DNA of 64,000 bases from Ophiothrix spiculata (lineage: Eukaryota > Echinodermata > Ophiuroidea > Amphilepidida > Ophiotrichidae), in the NCBI GenBank assembly GCA_000969725.1, contig JXSR01S044002.1; one strand, written 5' to 3'. The position numbers and the translations under genes were made by a program. The first letter of the stretch is position 1. Each line of letters opens with the position of its first letter. Positions 13,101 through 23,800 of this stretch are shown in pieces. The notes under the pieces are model-generated. The model had not been told where the DNA came from. It did no database searches and saw nothing but the letters and a program-made list of their open reading frames with translations.

Positions 13101-15168
13101 CTTTACCACATGCTGAAGTGGAGTTGTCCAGTCTCACTTGATAAATCCGAGTGAACTTTATCAACTACTACTTAAAGCATAAGGCATGTTATTTTTGTAC
13201 AATTAAGCATTAAGAGCAGTTATAACTTCGCTGATTATGATATGAAATTTGTACAACATTGCTATATTTTTTGTTTTTACATAATACTGACTCAAAAAAT
13301 GCCCATTCCAATATTAATCATCTTTCAAATTGAACATCCCTGTACTCAGTTATGTCACATGTGTATGTATTCAAGGAATTGAATGATGGGATTTTGGAAT
13401 GATAAAGTGTGTTACATAAGGCAAGGTACAAAAATATTTACATTTCTTGTCCTTTGCACTTCCTTTTTAGAAGATTTTTCAAATTTGTTTTATTTTGTAA
13501 ATTTTCAATCATAACATGTTCAAAAATATTTTTAAGAAAGCTGTAATTATTCTAGAGCCTTGTAAAATATGTAATGAAGCATTTCATTTGAGTTTGTGGT
13601 CATCAGAGGAGTCAAACTCTCAAAACAAGAAAATAAAAACTTACTTAAAAGGCCTAATCCTTTTTTCAAGACATTAATTTTGCGCAGTGATTATACCAAA
13701 ATGGCACTAAGGCTGTGATCACATAGAAGTATACGGTATACAAATATTTAATGCCTGAGAGTGCAATAGTATACAAATATATACTGACTTGAAGATCTCT
13801 GGTTAAAACTATGGGCCTGAAGTGACTAAAATTTAGCTATTTTACTGAGGGGCGTAACCCCGAAGTAAAATAGCTAAATTTTAGTCACTGAAGGACCATA
13901 GTTTTAATCCAGAGATCTGAAAATAGTCAGTACATATTTGTTTTATATACTGTATTAATAAATTTTAAATAATGTAATTTTTACTTGCCAAATGGCCCGA
14001 TTTAATATAATAAAATACACTAACAAAATGCTATAACCATGAATGCAAGCAATAGGTTAATGCGCGTATTGGCTTGCGTGTCTAAGTTTGTTGCGCGCGT
14101 AAGTCCATGCGTGAAAGTGACGCGGCTATACATTACGCAGAAAACCCGTAAATAGTCTTTTAAACCCGTAAATAGTCTTTTTTAAATCCGTAAATAGTCT
14201 TTTCAAAAGAACTATTTACGGGTTTTTCTTTAGATGGTTGAAACTATTTGAAATAATGTCATAGGGTTTCAACACGCTAAATTTATTAATACAGTATATA
14301 ATACCAAATATATCATGAGGTCAAATTTGGACTTTTCTATGTCACGAGGCGTAGCCGAGTGAAATGGATCAGTCCAAATTTGACCGAATGATATATTTTG
14401 TACTATTGCACGTGCATAGGCATTCAATATTTGTTTTATATCATGATATCACACCTGTTTGTTTTAAACCGTGCAATAGTACAAACTATTGCATGGCTCA
14501 AATCACTGTAATCATGATATAATATTCGCTATACGCTATTCGATGGCTATATTTTATACAGGCACGGCGAGCTATACGTTTTTTCGAAAAGTGCCCTCTT
14601 ATGTGACCCGGTAGCATAAAATTCATGTGTTCGATTGCATCTATACGCGTGCCCAGGTGAAATCGTGCACCGTTTACCCTAATAGTATAGTCCTATGTGA
14701 TCGCAGCCTAAGGGACTGTTCACAAACACTTGTAAGGGGAGCCTGATGAAAAAAATTATCGCGGACAATTTTTGGTGCCCCCATTTCAAGATCTCCATTT
14801 TCGCATCAGCTCCCCCCCCCTTACAAGTATTTGTGAACGGTCGCTAAATCAAGTGAATTTAGAGAAGTTTACCACTAAAAAATAAAAATAGAAAGCCCTC
14901 TCCTCTTTTTTTCAAAACCCAGGACAAGAAACATAAAATGTTATTTACTTGGCAATTATAATGGGCAAAGTACATTGGATAATGATAACAACTGGTTAAT
15001 TAAAATCACTTGTTTCAATGCATACATAACAAAGATATTTTCCTTTTCACATTTAATCTCTTTCGCAGTCTTTATGGTAGGCATATACAGGCTGGGGCAG
15101 CACCACCACCCAAGAGTACCCTGAAAGCCAAGAAGATCAGCAGAAGAGAAGTCTGGGGCAAGAAGTAG
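4010..15168 (+). CDS. RSU1: RSU1 (Ras suppressor protein 1), 3' six coding exons
   Basis: This is a leucine-rich-repeat adaptor. The family binds PINCH (LIMS1) in the ILK-PINCH-parvin complex at integrin adhesions and dampens Ras signalling. Six exons (4010-4130, 7047-7165, 9233-9315, 10194-10308, 11754-11886, 15069-15168) join in phase with GT/AG ends and encode 222 residues plus stop. The translation follows human RSU1, recalled from memory, almost codon for codon: LPPNIVELSNLESLNLFNN, PRGFGAFPKLEILDLTYNN, LRALYLSDNDFEVLP, GNRLTVLPPEFG, AENNPWVPPIADQF and RSETYKYLYGRHIQ. The human protein is about 277 residues, so some 55 N-terminal residues are upstream of the window; I found no convincing earlier exon in 1-4009. 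The basic tail (KKISRREVWGKK) matches the family. The introns are full of MITEs and SINEs. Confidence 0.96.
4149..4416. mobile_element. MITE family P, copy 1 (RSU1 intron)
   Basis: Long inverted arms of about 55 bp: acatagtcggcctccaaac / gtttggaggccgactatgt, followed by ccaaacatttggtcgtgac. Only some 20 bp after the donor of RSU1 exon 4010-4130. Confidence 0.88.
4839..5425. mobile_element. MITE X, possibly hAT-type
   Basis: Ends caggcctgtga / tcacaggcctg; flanks tatatata and tatataga could be an 8-bp target duplication (AT-rich, so weak). Confidence 0.7.
5714..6285. mobile_element. MITE family R, copy 1
   Basis: Ends ggggtatcaaaaagttttta / aaaacttttgataccccc. Confidence 0.82.
7047..7165 (+). 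CDS. RSU1: RSU1 exon, LRRs (MNRLYSLPRGFGAF)
   Basis: The acceptor is ttattgcag and the donor is gtgagc. Its first C completes the Gly codon of the previous exon. It encodes the highly conserved PRGFG, LDLTYNNLNENSLPGNFF block. Confidence 0.96.
7305..7556 (+). repeat. Inverted-end element with tRNA-like core, copy 1
   Basis: Inverted ends caaagtccaaatacgtcata / cctatgacgaagttggac enclose a tRNA-like stretch (7413-7476) with an A-box-like ggcctgctagtggtgt and a B box gggttcgaatccc. Outer edges carry ccctaacc / ggttaggg. Confidence 0.75.
7557..7775 (+). repeat. Inverted-end element with tRNA-like core, copy 2
   Basis: Tandem to copy 1, same ends and cctgctagtggtgtgcctc core, with the B box partly lost. 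Confidence 0.72.
7960..8280 (+). repeat. Interspersed repeat, copy 1
   Basis: Shared with 57450-57750: agaacatgtgtaagcat, gacgtcatacaaggtccg, gtcatagctatccaccag. Confidence 0.85.
8277..8332 (+). repeat. Poly-G tract, G-quadruplex-prone
   Basis: Long G runs (about 17 G, then 8-9, then 6) within 60 bp of an RSU1 intron, downstream of a repeat also found at 57450-57750. Confidence 0.8.
8722..9006 (+). repeat. Tandem duplication of a ~150-bp unit
   Basis: taattaaaggtgca, gtatgttaaaggtgt, ggttcatttttctgaaatta and tggatcagtttctggaaaa each occur twice in order. Confidence 0.87.
9233..9315 (+). CDS. RSU1: RSU1 exon, LRR (LRALYLSDNDFEVLP)
   Basis: The acceptor is tgcaatag and the donor is gtaagt. 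It begins with AA, completing a Glu codon, and ends on a whole GTG codon. The LRR is nearly identical to the human one. Confidence 0.95.
9498..9650 (-). repeat. Related inverted-end, tRNA-like element, copy 3
   Basis: tccgaatacgtcatac start, B box in reverse (gggattcaaacccctgacc) and a decayed far end. Confidence 0.6.
9935..10110 (-). repeat. Related inverted-end, tRNA-like element, copy 4
   Basis: Ends tccaaatacgtcatac / tgacgtatttgga; reverse B box gggattcgaacccacg. Confidence 0.75.
10194..10308 (+). CDS. RSU1: RSU1 exon, LRRs (GNRLTVLPPEFG)
   Basis: The acceptor is ttttacag and the donor is gtaagg. It starts in phase 0 (LAVRDNELIALP) and ends after the first base of a Gly codon. Confidence 0.96.
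10620..11047. mobile_element. Element Q, copy 1 (RSU1 intron)
   Basis: About 430 bp shared in reverse orientation with 52830-53335: cagtgcagtggatcttcac, agacaaaatcaatgcact, ccctacgggcctcgtgaatt. Confidence 0.87.
11143..11432 (+). mobile_element. tRNA-derived SINE family 1, copy 1
   Basis: tRNA-like head with A box tggcttagcggtata and B box gggtttgaatcca, then a body (gagcaagatacttaccctca, tgtggcaatcccct) shared with 43270-43540 and, in reverse, 48955-49270. Confidence 0.85.
11482..11735 (+). mobile_element. tRNA-derived SINE family 5
   Basis: Head gtggtctagcggatgttg; 3' end aaagcgctttgatc and aaaagcgctattataa, a SINE tail type common in marine invertebrates. Confidence 0.78.
11754..11886 (+). 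CDS. RSU1: RSU1 exon, C-terminal cap (AENNPWVPPIADQF)
   Basis: The acceptor is ttttcag and the donor is gtaagt. It encodes the post-LRR cap conserved in all RSU1 proteins (NNPWVPPIADQFQVGVSHVF) and ends inside the Tyr codon of ETYKY. Confidence 0.96.
11905..12312 (+). repeat. Interspersed repeat S, copy 1
   Basis: About 400 bp (gcagccgattaacgcacat ... caaggtttatagagtatag) recurring at 17765-18155 and, shorter, at 40452-40700, all in the same orientation. Confidence 0.85.
12748..12905. repeat. Foldback element Y, copy 1
   Basis: Arms cagaatcggacggggaa / ttccccgtcagattctg and gaactcagaacgagg / ctcgttctgagttc. Confidence 0.87.
13707..14711. mobile_element. MITE family J, expanded by nested insertions
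   Basis: Left end ctaaggctgtgatcacatag, right end ctatgtgatcgcagcctaa, 1 kb apart. The right part matches the 25405-25612 element in reverse; the middle holds the foldback 13779-13938, a short tandem hairpin near 14130-14225 and a further palindrome near 14290-14400. Confidence 0.8.
13779..13938. repeat. Foldback element K
   Basis: Nearly perfect palindrome: atatactgacttgaagatct / agatctgaaaatagtcagta, with taaaatttagctatttta-type inner arms. A half-copy is near 55940-56015. Confidence 0.88.
14712..14843. mobile_element. MITE family I, copy 1
   Basis: Ends gggactgttcacaaacac / gtatttgtgaacggtc, next to g- and c-rich strings. Abuts the end of the composite element 13707-14711. Confidence 0.8.
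15069..15168 (+). CDS. RSU1: RSU1 last coding exon, basic tail and stop
   Basis: The acceptor is tttcgcag. The T at 15069 completes Tyr, followed by LYGRHIQAGAAPPPKS and a Lys/Arg-rich end, then TAG at 15166-15168. YLYGRH is conserved; the proline stretch and basic tail are of family type. Confidence 0.93.
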
Positions 15169-15239
15169 CAAGGGACTAACACAGATACTGTTTATTTATT
15201 TTTGGTGCTTTTTCTACAGACTGAATAATTGTTCAACTC

Positions 15240-15482
15240 ATGTCTTCGAATCTTTTTATTGATATCATCAAAAACATATTTTCACAAGGAACTGTCAAGC
15301 CAAGTTTTGATGGACCTGTAATTCTGAACTTTGTCTTAACAAGTGACTTTGTATCAACGAGTTGCTGCCATGTCTTTGAATCTTTTTATATCATCAAAAA
15401 CATATTTTCACAAGGAACTGTCAAGCCAAGTTTTGATGGACCTGTAATTAGGAACTTTGTATCAACAAGTTGCTGCTATCAC
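15240..15482 (+). repeat. Two-unit tandem duplication behind the RSU1 stop
   Basis: A block at 15240-15368 (starting atgtcttcgaatcttttt) recurs at 15369-15482 with only small changes and a short deletion. It lies just 3' of the RSU1 stop, so it is probably in the 3' UTR. The apparent reading frame through it has no protein-like features. Confidence 0.8.
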
Positions 15483-15711
15483 ATGTTTTCTCAATTGCTG
15501 TTAGGCCAAGAAAAAAAAATTGTTTTATCATACCACTATGAGAATTTATGACCATATTTGGAAGAGCCGCTGCCTGGGATATATTTCGTATCATACCCTG
15601 AGCGCGTCAGACGCACTTATATCATGTCACTGAGCGCGTCGGAACGATGCATTTTAAATTTGTAGGGTAAAACGTTGACTAAAAGTGGTTAGTTTTTGTT
15701 AATTTTTGTGA

Positions 15712-15717
15712 AATAAA
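15712..15717 (+). terminator. Candidate AATAAA polyadenylation signal of RSU1
   Basis: This AATAAA lies about 545 bases after the RSU1 stop. It is the expected hexamer at a plausible distance, but other AT-rich hexamers cannot be excluded without transcript data. Confidence 0.4.
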
Positions 15718-15789
15718 GCTTAAAAAGTTTGAAAAAACAAATAAATAAATAGTTTGATGATTAAGATTGACTAAGTGGTATGATAAATT

Positions 15790-15905
15790 CGTTATTTGGT
15801 TCGGCATCAGTATGTTATGGGAAATACTCGTGCGCTTAGTGTCATATACAGGCTCAGCTGCGCGACGAGTATTTCCCATAACATACCTCTGCTTCACCCA
15901 ATAAC
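15790..15905. repeat. Foldback element
   Basis: Arms gtatgttatgggaaatactc / gagtatttcccataacatac and gttatttggttcgg / ttcacccaataac. Confidence 0.87.
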
Positions 15906-16264
15906 TAATAGTGTTGCCCTCAAGTGTAATTTCTGAAAAAATGAGTTGGTCGGTCGAAAAATAATTTTTTTAAATATTTGTTTAAAAAGCACCTTAATTA
16001 TGAAATTTGGGTGCATTTTCCACTATTTTAAAAATATTTTCTGAGCAAAATTGGGTGCTTTCCCGACCCTATTTTTTTAAATTTTTGAATAGGGTCGGTC
16101 GCTGAGGCCAACACAACAATTTTTTTGGCCTTATTCAACGTCTTTTTGATTTCAGTGAGAAATTGTGAAAATTGCTATTGTCGAATGATATGAAGAATTG
16201 AACTTAAGTATTATCATCTGTTCTGTCTGTCAGACTTGTTGCGGTAATGACCATGATTGTGCAA

Positions 16265-16589
16265 GGGGGTATCTAAAAGTTTTCAACTGTACCCAGAAGA
16301 AATGGAATTAGATAACTAAACTTTGGTTGTTTCATTAAAATTTACTGGGCACAGTAATCCTTCAAATGCAAGGACTTAATGACACCGCATGTCTCAATTT
16401 CCACCATGCAACTAATGTAACAAGCGAATAGGCAGATGACATCAATCGCCTGCTGTAAAGAAAGTAAAACTACTTGTAAGACCATTTCTGCACCATAATG
16501 TACATAAAGACAAGTGACTATTTTTGACAAAATTTCATTGATTTAGCTCCATCCATTGTGGTTTAAGTTTAAAACTTTTTGATACCCCC
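16265..16589. mobile_element. MITE family R, copy 2
   Basis: Ends gggggtatctaaaagtttt / aaaactttttgatacccc; interior (ctgtaaagaaagtaaaac, gcaccataatgtacat) matches copy 1. Confidence 0.82.
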
Positions 16590-17764
16590 TCATATTGAAA
16601 TTTCTTTTAAAGTACAATGTCCGATTAGGTGCAATTTGAGATTTCAGTTGAATCGGACAAACCATTTTGATTTTGATGAGCAGTTTTGTATTTTACAGTT
16701 ATATACACTGTAGATAATATTATGCTTACCATAAATAGACACATTTTCATTAATTCCCGAAACAGGATACTTTTCTGTAAAATTTCACATAGGTAATAAG
16801 ATATATATTTGTAAAAAATGCTGACCCAATCGGACTGGGCTCCTTTCTGTATGAGTATTTTTGAAAAGATGGTAAATTATGTTTGTTGGTTGGCTTTCTT
16901 TTATGCTTCTGACTCTCATCAATATCTGCTACTAAATCATAGCTTACGCATCGATTCTTGCATACATTGTTCTTTCGTCATTTTGGGCCCTTTTTGTGTG
17001 TGTTGCTGCTCAAGGAGAAATGAATTCTTGACATTTGTGAAGTGCTTTTTTAGATATTTTGCAGTAACTTGAATAGTAATAAACAGGAACATGAATAATA
17101 GTAAAAACATTAAATTGAATACCAGAATGCATTACTGACCCAAGTTTATATCTTTATACAAGTTTATACCCTGTCAAGGCTAAAGGAAGTATTTTGACCT
17201 ACAATTGTGAATACACCTACCATTTAGAATTGATCAGGACTTTTGCCTTGATGTCTTTTGCCTGGGTAGGACAGCATTGACTTGGGGCATTGCTGCATTT
17301 TGGTATTTTTGGTATGATATATACATAACTCATAAGGTTCTTATAGAAACACAGGCATGATGTAGCCCTGTCAGCGACAGAAGTTCAAAATCACTCCAGA
17401 AATGTTTAGCTTTCTTTTCATTAATTTTTGTTTTTGCATAGTAATGAAGGAAACAACAATTCTAACACGTCCTGAAAGTTTCAGGACCATATCATGCAGG
17501 TATTTTTCAAAATGGCAACTTGAAATGTTTTGCAACCACCCCTCCTAACCTCGGACTTTGACGTCTACCATACCCTACCTTAGCTGGTACCCCATTTTTT
17601 TTCATTAAAATGAGCGCAAAGGATTAAAAGAAAGTACTTAAAAGCCCAGGGTCACTTTTGCATTTTGCACTTTCAGCAATCGGCGATCAACCGTTGGGGG
17701 GGTGGTAACCACCCTCCCTTATGAAGACGAGGGTTAAAGGTATATGAGCTTACAAATCATGGCA
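16590..17764. other. Intergenic, no feature recognised
   Basis: Short open frames only, without protein-like composition or splice-supported structure. Confidence 0.55.
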
Positions 17765-18155
17765 CTGACAACATGCTACTAGTGCATATACTCTGTAAAT
17801 CTTGAACAAGCAGCCGATTAATGCACAAAAACCAATAAGACCATACAGGGAAGTAAATTTGTCCATATTTTTCGAGTCATAACAACGTACCAAATCTTGC
17901 TGAATATTCAAATAAACTTATGCTCAATGTTTGTCCATGCGGTATCAAAAAATTAGCCCGAAATAATACCAAAATTATGAAGAATTCATGTAAGAATATA
18001 TTAATACACAGTGTTTCGGCCTTAATCAATCATTACTAGTCGCTTACACAATACAAAACCACCAGTTCACAATGTTGTAGAATAAAAGGACATGCTATGG
18101 ATCTTGTAACAGAGACTGGTTTCTTGCTGCATACTTCAAGGTTTATAGAGTATAG
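17765..18155 (+). repeat. Interspersed repeat S, copy 2
   Basis: Matches copy 1 along its length (gaatattcaaataaactta, ccaccagttcacaatgtt, caaggtttatagagtat). Confidence 0.85.
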
Positions 18156-18205
18156 GAGACGCTGAAATCTGGCAATCTTTGTGTCTTGAGTGTAGGCAAT
18201 ATATG

Positions 18206-18329
18206 CTATAGGCAAAATGAAAATGGACAGTGTAAACACATATCCAGGGTAAGGGTAGCATTTACAATGGGGCCCTGCACTTTGGATTTTTGTTTAAATT
18301 GTCCAATAAATTATTGTTTGGCCTATAGC
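18206..18329. mobile_element. Foldback MITE V, copy 2
   Basis: Ends ctataggcaaaatgaa / ttattgtttggcctatag; shared interior gggccctgcac and ggatttttgtttaaattg. Confidence 0.85.
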
Positions 18330-18859
18330 CTAGTATGGCTTCAAAAAACATAATTTGCTAGCATTATTAATAAGAATATAATCAACATTTGTTATAATTA
18401 TGATGTAGTCTTAAAAATTGTTTTGTATTTGTTATGCAATATATTGTAATTGTAGTAAGATAGATTATTTATTTTAAAGAATTCAATGTAGATATATGTA
18501 AAATGCATGTACAGTTTTATATGTAAGAGACAACACAGTACAGTCAGTCTGCCCAACATAGTACAAATGCAGAATGTGCAATGCAGATACTGCATAAGTG
18601 GTAAAATTTGATTAGCGCGAAAGTAAATGCACCGCGAAAATTAATTTGTATTTGTTGCCAATGAAATTCCATACTCAGCCAATGTTCATGTGCGCGAAAA
18701 TAAAAACGCGCGAAATGGTCCAAAATTGGCTGAGCACTAAAATAACTGAGCGTGAAAATATTGGCGTTTACAGTAAATTGCAAGCTACTTCCTTTTCCCA
18801 TGGAGAAATCCTGCAGAAATCAACCGACGACCAGTGCTCTTTCAGAATTTAGGGCAGTA

Positions 18860-19463
18860 CAGTAGAAACTCGTTAACACGAAATCGTCGGGGCTAAGAGT
18901 GTGCTTTCGTGTTAAGCAAATTTTGAGTAAACCAGAACCGATTGCTGCCAATAAAAATCAAATTATAGCATGTGGTATCTGTAAGCTTCCTTAAAAAAAC
19001 GTAAATGTCAAAAAAATCTCACGGACAGACATGAATCAATGAAATATTGTATTAAAAGACTAATCGCTAACATCAAATTTTTGCCGCATTTACTTCAAAA
19101 TTACTAACTTAAATCAAGCCGTCCAGTGCCACAAAACATCAAAATCGGCCATATTGGTCTAGCCACTGGACTTGCCGATTGTCATGTAGGGGTGTTTTTG
19201 TGATGTTTTTAAAGCTTGAATGCATAAGATAACAGCGATTGTACTTTTTGTGCAGAGTTTTCGTGTTATCTTTCGAGAAAGCAATGTAAAATGTACAGTA
19301 GGGATGGTCACTTGCTTTCGGCTTAAGCGGATTTCATACTATTTCTTTCGTGTTAAACATGAAAAATACATGATAAACAATATGGAAAAGTCAGGGTTTT
19401 AAGTTCCTTTCGAGTTACGCGGTTTTACAGGTTATGCGTTTTCGTGTTACCGAATTTCCACTG
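18860..19463. mobile_element. pogo-like MITE, copy 1
   Basis: Ends cagtagaaactcgttaac / cgaatttccactg flanked by TA. The 'aactcgttaacacgaa' subterminal pattern is typical of pogo/Tc1-mariner MITEs. Confidence 0.8.
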
Positions 19464-19481
19464 TATTACTATATCAAACAT

Positions 19482-19895
19482 GTGTGGTACTCTGGCAAAA
19501 TGAGCGGAAAGTCGCAATTTTCAAAATTAAGTTTATAGCGTATTGTAATTCTCTATAAACTCAGCTTTCGAATACTTTCTTTCTACAATTTTCATTTAGA
19601 GATCGAAATACAAGACAGTCCACTCAAAATCTTGCAGTAAAAACTTGTCGCAAATCGATTTTAAAGTTACTGATTACTATAGTATATAATAGCAAAACGT
19701 GATCAATTACTCGTGAATAATTGCACTTCCCGGCATAATTGACCTTCAAAACTCAAAGTATAGATTAACACTTATGTATAAATGCGTTTTATGTCAAAAA
19801 ACAAAATTTGATCTTTTCACCATATTTTTACTTTAGCAGCCATTTATTCAAAATCTTCAATCGTGACTTCCCGCTCATTTTGCCAAAGCACCGCT
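19482..19895. mobile_element. MITE with long inverted ends
   Basis: Ends ctggcaaaatgagcggaaag / cttcccgctcattttgccaa; ~410 bp. Confidence 0.82.
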
Positions 19896-19980
19896 TATAT
19901 GTACATTTTTGAATGGGAATGAATTGAAGTGAAACTTTACGTTTAATGGAAGTATCTGCTATGTTTTATAAATGCACATA

Positions 19981-20169
19981 CAGTAGAAACTCATTATAAC
20001 GAAATCTGATATTAGAATAGCCCTGTTATAAAGAACTATTTTTTCCTATAACATTTAGCTAATTTTCTTTGTTTTTTGTTTGTTTTTAAAACCCTGATAT
20101 AAGGAAATTTTGGATATAAAGATGTAATATGTCTGTCCCCAGCAATTTTGTTATAAAGAGTTTCCACTG
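19981..20169. mobile_element. pogo-like MITE, copy 2
   Basis: Ends cagtagaaactcattata / tataaagagtttccactg flanked by TA; 189 bp. Confidence 0.88.
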
Positions 20170-20348
20170 TACTACGTTTTACTTTGTTGGGTAGAATTAT
20201 AGATTGAAAATTATATACTAGATTTTATAATAATCATTTGTTTTATGAATGAATGGCGATATACATGCAAAAGTTGTATGACAAAAAAGGACAATCGACA
20301 GGGTTCCTGTCTCTTCAGAGATAGGTGTCTGTCTAGTTTAACATGTAT

Positions 20349-20566
20349 TTTAATATCACATTGTTCATTTAAGCCGTGCATTATTTAGATATTGGTGCCT
20401 CAGATCAGTTTAACGCCTCCATGGGGGGAGGAGTCAGTCATATCAAAATGGCTACCAGGAAATATGGTCTCATTTTGCATAATTCAGGGATGAAAATATT
20501 AATCACATAATGTATTCAATTCAGATTAATAGAAACATTAAGGTCAGTGATGGTATACCCACTTAC
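20349..20566 (+). repeat. Left arm of a 4.7-kb inverted repeat
   Basis: This arm recurs in reverse orientation at 24776-25019 with a few mismatches. Shared landmarks are tcacattgttcattta, ggtgcctcagatcag, gtcagtcatatcaaaatgg and cattaaggtcagtgatg. Confidence 0.85.
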
Positions 20567-23161
20567 TCATCCTAATTATAATTTGTATATTTAGTTTGTG
20601 GTAAGCAACTAGTATGTTTGTCCCCATTTAATAATCAAGGTAAGGCCTATATATTTCTAAAATATATGAATCTCGAATATCTTTCTCAAACATATATTTC
20701 TTTTATGATCAACACACTTGTGATTTCATATAAATGCACAAATAGCTTACTATTTTTTTCTGAATGATACACTCTTTATCCAATCAGCTATTGTGAGAAT
20801 TTCTACGGTCATTTGTCAGTACTTGGTAGGTGCTCATGGCAAGTGTGTCACGTCAGTTAGTACGTTTGTCACATTAGGGACAACACACCCCTGTGAAGCG
20901 CTTGTGATTTCATTGATGTGGAAGCAAAAGGTTTCTTACTCACAATTTAAAGTTATAAATCAAAATCTAGATTTGCCTTGCTGTCTAATATTGAGACATA
21001 ACACATCATGGACATTGTCCAAAGAAGTGATGTCCTAATCAGATTAATTTCCCAGGATATTGGTCAATGCTGGAGGTCTCAAGACTGTTCTGAAGGCCTG
21101 TTTTTCAGGTCTTGGGTCTAGGTTTCAGTCTTGGAAGTCAAAAGTGTCTACCTCGAAAGGCCTCATCTTGGTCTCAGAATGAAATGTCTTTATCTTAATT
21201 TCAGACTTGCATGTCTCAAATTGGTTCAAATTCTTCTTTTGACTCATTGCATCAATTTGAAATCCCACTCAAAAAGCACATGATCGCCAAAGAAGTGTTA
21301 TGTAATTGCTGTGATCTGTTTATATAGCTTTAACAGGTTGATGTATAGTAATTAACCTTGGCTGTTATGTTAATGTCTTCTACAGTAAATACAGTTGCGC
21401 AACTTTAATTGATGGCAAAGAATTGTATGAAATTGATTATGTCATAATTGAATGAATGGCTCATCTGCTGTTTTTAATGTTGAGATATTTATTTTAATTG
21501 TGGGTTTACTTAAATTGAATTATGCATGAGTATCCCAACCTAGTGTAAAATGCATTGCAGGGTATTTTTGCGGTTGGACATAAGGACCTAGCCCTGTTTA
21601 CAGTGCCTTGTCCAACATCCACTTAGTTGATCCAGGCCGCGTGCAAACTGGGCTCGTTGCTGGGTCCGTGGGAGGGGTGATCAGGGGAACGATACCAGTT
21701 CTACAAAGGACCATGAATTTGCAATTTTGAGCTGTTGTGATGTAGCACATTACATTTGCATATTGCCATGATGGTCTGTCGTGAGAAAAGTTAAATTTTA
21801 GGTACTGAAAGCAACACGTCGTCGTAACCAACAAGATAAGGTAATGGATATATCGGCTTGTTGTGCTTGCCACAAAATTTTCCAAGAGCATCATGGTCTA
21901 AATTGCACACTTGATTATTTTGATGTCATACTTGTAGTGCGGAAGGTAACATACTCTGATATGAATTCTGTGAGAGATCTAGAGAGACATGATGACATCC
22001 ATTATAGGTTATAAATATGGCTAAGCATATCTCCATGCAGTGCGGTGATCACTCTCTCCTAGTTCTGTCATGGTTGCTTGGATTTCTCATAAGGTGCTTC
22101 TTTACTTCCGTGAAACAGAATATGCTTCGAAACCGCTATCCTGGCAACATGTGGTCAGCACTACACTTGTTTGTGTTTTGCTGTTGATGCCTCGATATGC
22201 GTCAACATAAAACAGTTGATTTCAGGAGATGCTAGACAGAATGCATGATACGCCTCCTGTTTCTTCCATTCACTGTTCTGTAACCTGATGTTACAGAAAT
22301 CTTGGTATTTACACAGGGCATGAATTGATGGTAACCAGAGCTCTGACACTGACATTTTGCTAACTTTTGATACCCAATTTATATGTGATAAATATGCTTT
22401 ACTATATTGTGCAGTATGCCAAATACCATTGGTATAGCCTGATTATAATTAATAGTCGTTTCTGACTAGAGGAAATTTAATTACACACCATGGTTTCTCA
22501 CTCATCCCATCTAAATGCATGTTGATCATCTGTGAGTTGAAGGTTTTGGTGATGAGGTTGACAAATTGGTGATGTTTACATGTGTGACTTTTGTAATGAG
22601 ACGCACAACATTTTACTCTGCACTGTCAGCGAGCTGCGAAGTCAGTCACCAATGAGTCAGGAATGTTGTGTTTGACTCTCAAAACAAGTCAATATTTATT
22701 CCACCAGGACACTGGCCAGTCCAGTGCCAAGATTTAAATTGTTTACTGGCATCGTTTGTACATCGTAGAGCTGTACATGCAGCATGGAGTGTTCTTTATT
22801 GTGGTGTATTTATATGCACTGCCGCTCATTTCAAAATTATAACTAGCTGAGAATTAATGGTTTATCAACCGTGACTGATCATTGATTTTTCACTGAAGTA
22901 CATGTAAATTACAGTATGTCTTAAACATTTTGTTTTTGCTTGATGGCCAGATCAGCTCAACTGCATTATGTTCTAGTTCTAGTTCAAGTTCTAAAGCCAT
23001 ATGATGTGCAATTGGCGCAGGAGTTTGGAAAACTGGCGACACAGGTTTTTAAAGACCTGCTTTTTTCCTACTCATTTAGCCAGTTCTCATCATCGACTAG
23101 TGATTTTTGTCCACGCACCCCTTCAGCATAATTTGTCAAAATGAGTTGAATTGGTGCAAAC
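20567..23161. other. Interior of the 4.7-kb inverted repeat, no gene recognised
   Basis: Apart from the repeat at 21710-21885 I found no transposase motif or other domain; the LINE remnant begins at 23162. Confidence 0.5.
21710..21885 (+). repeat. Interspersed repeat, shared with 34030-34200
   Basis: Shared phrases tttgcaattttgagctgt, gatggtctgt and gagaaaagttaaattt in the same order at 34030-34200. Confidence 0.75.
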
Positions 23162-23800
23162 TCAAGAAATTCCTCTGTCAGTCATGGTAAGTTCTTCCCT
23201 TGTTAGGTCTGTGTCCTTCATCAGAGTGTCCAAGTAGGTAGTGGCAGGACGTCCTGGTTTCTTATGTCCATAATGAGGTTCAAAAAGAATGACTTCTGAG
23301 ACTATTTCAGCTTTACCTCTATAGCAATGTCCAGCAAACCTGAGTCGCCTTTCTAGGATTGTCTTTGAGATAGGCTGAAGATCTCCATATAGTTGTTTGT
23401 TGGGGATCTTGTCTTTCCAGCTTACATTGAAAACAGATTGTAACATCCTGGTACAACATCCATCAAAGGATTCACTGATCTGTTTGGTTAATGTCCATGT
23501 TTCTGCTCCATAAAGGAGCACACTTTAAACAGTAGCTTGTTTCTTGGAAGATTTGATTTCCATAATTTACAAAGGGCATTGCAGGACTTCCAGGTAAGAG
23601 CTTTTCTAACCTGGATATCTTTCTGTGCGCTGCCAATCCATGACTCCAGTTTACTGCCATCAACTGTGTGTATTTCAGCATCCTGGTGTTGGTTGAAGAG
23701 CATGCATTTGGTTTTGCTAGCATTCATATGGTTGAATTTCTGTAGCAACACGCATTTCAATTTGATTTTTGTGTTATCCATCACCCGTTGCATTCAAATT
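23162..23800 (-). pseudogene. LINE ORF2 C-terminal fragment (non-LTR retrotransposon)
   Basis: On the minus strand one frame reads HMNASKTKCMLFNQ, then WIGSAQKDIQVRKALTWKSC. A second reads LLYGAETWTLTKQI, then RRLRFAGHCYRGKAE and GRPATTYLD. These are the thumb and C-terminal blocks found behind the reverse transcriptase of many invertebrate LINEs. The frame breaks near 23,510, and no catalytic RT or endonuclease part is present. It is a 5'-truncated, decayed copy inside the 20.3-25.0 kb inverted repeat. Confidence 0.85.

Noticed and set aside
15240-15551. 103-codon frame after RSU1
   Set aside because: Created by the tandem duplication; no start context or domain.
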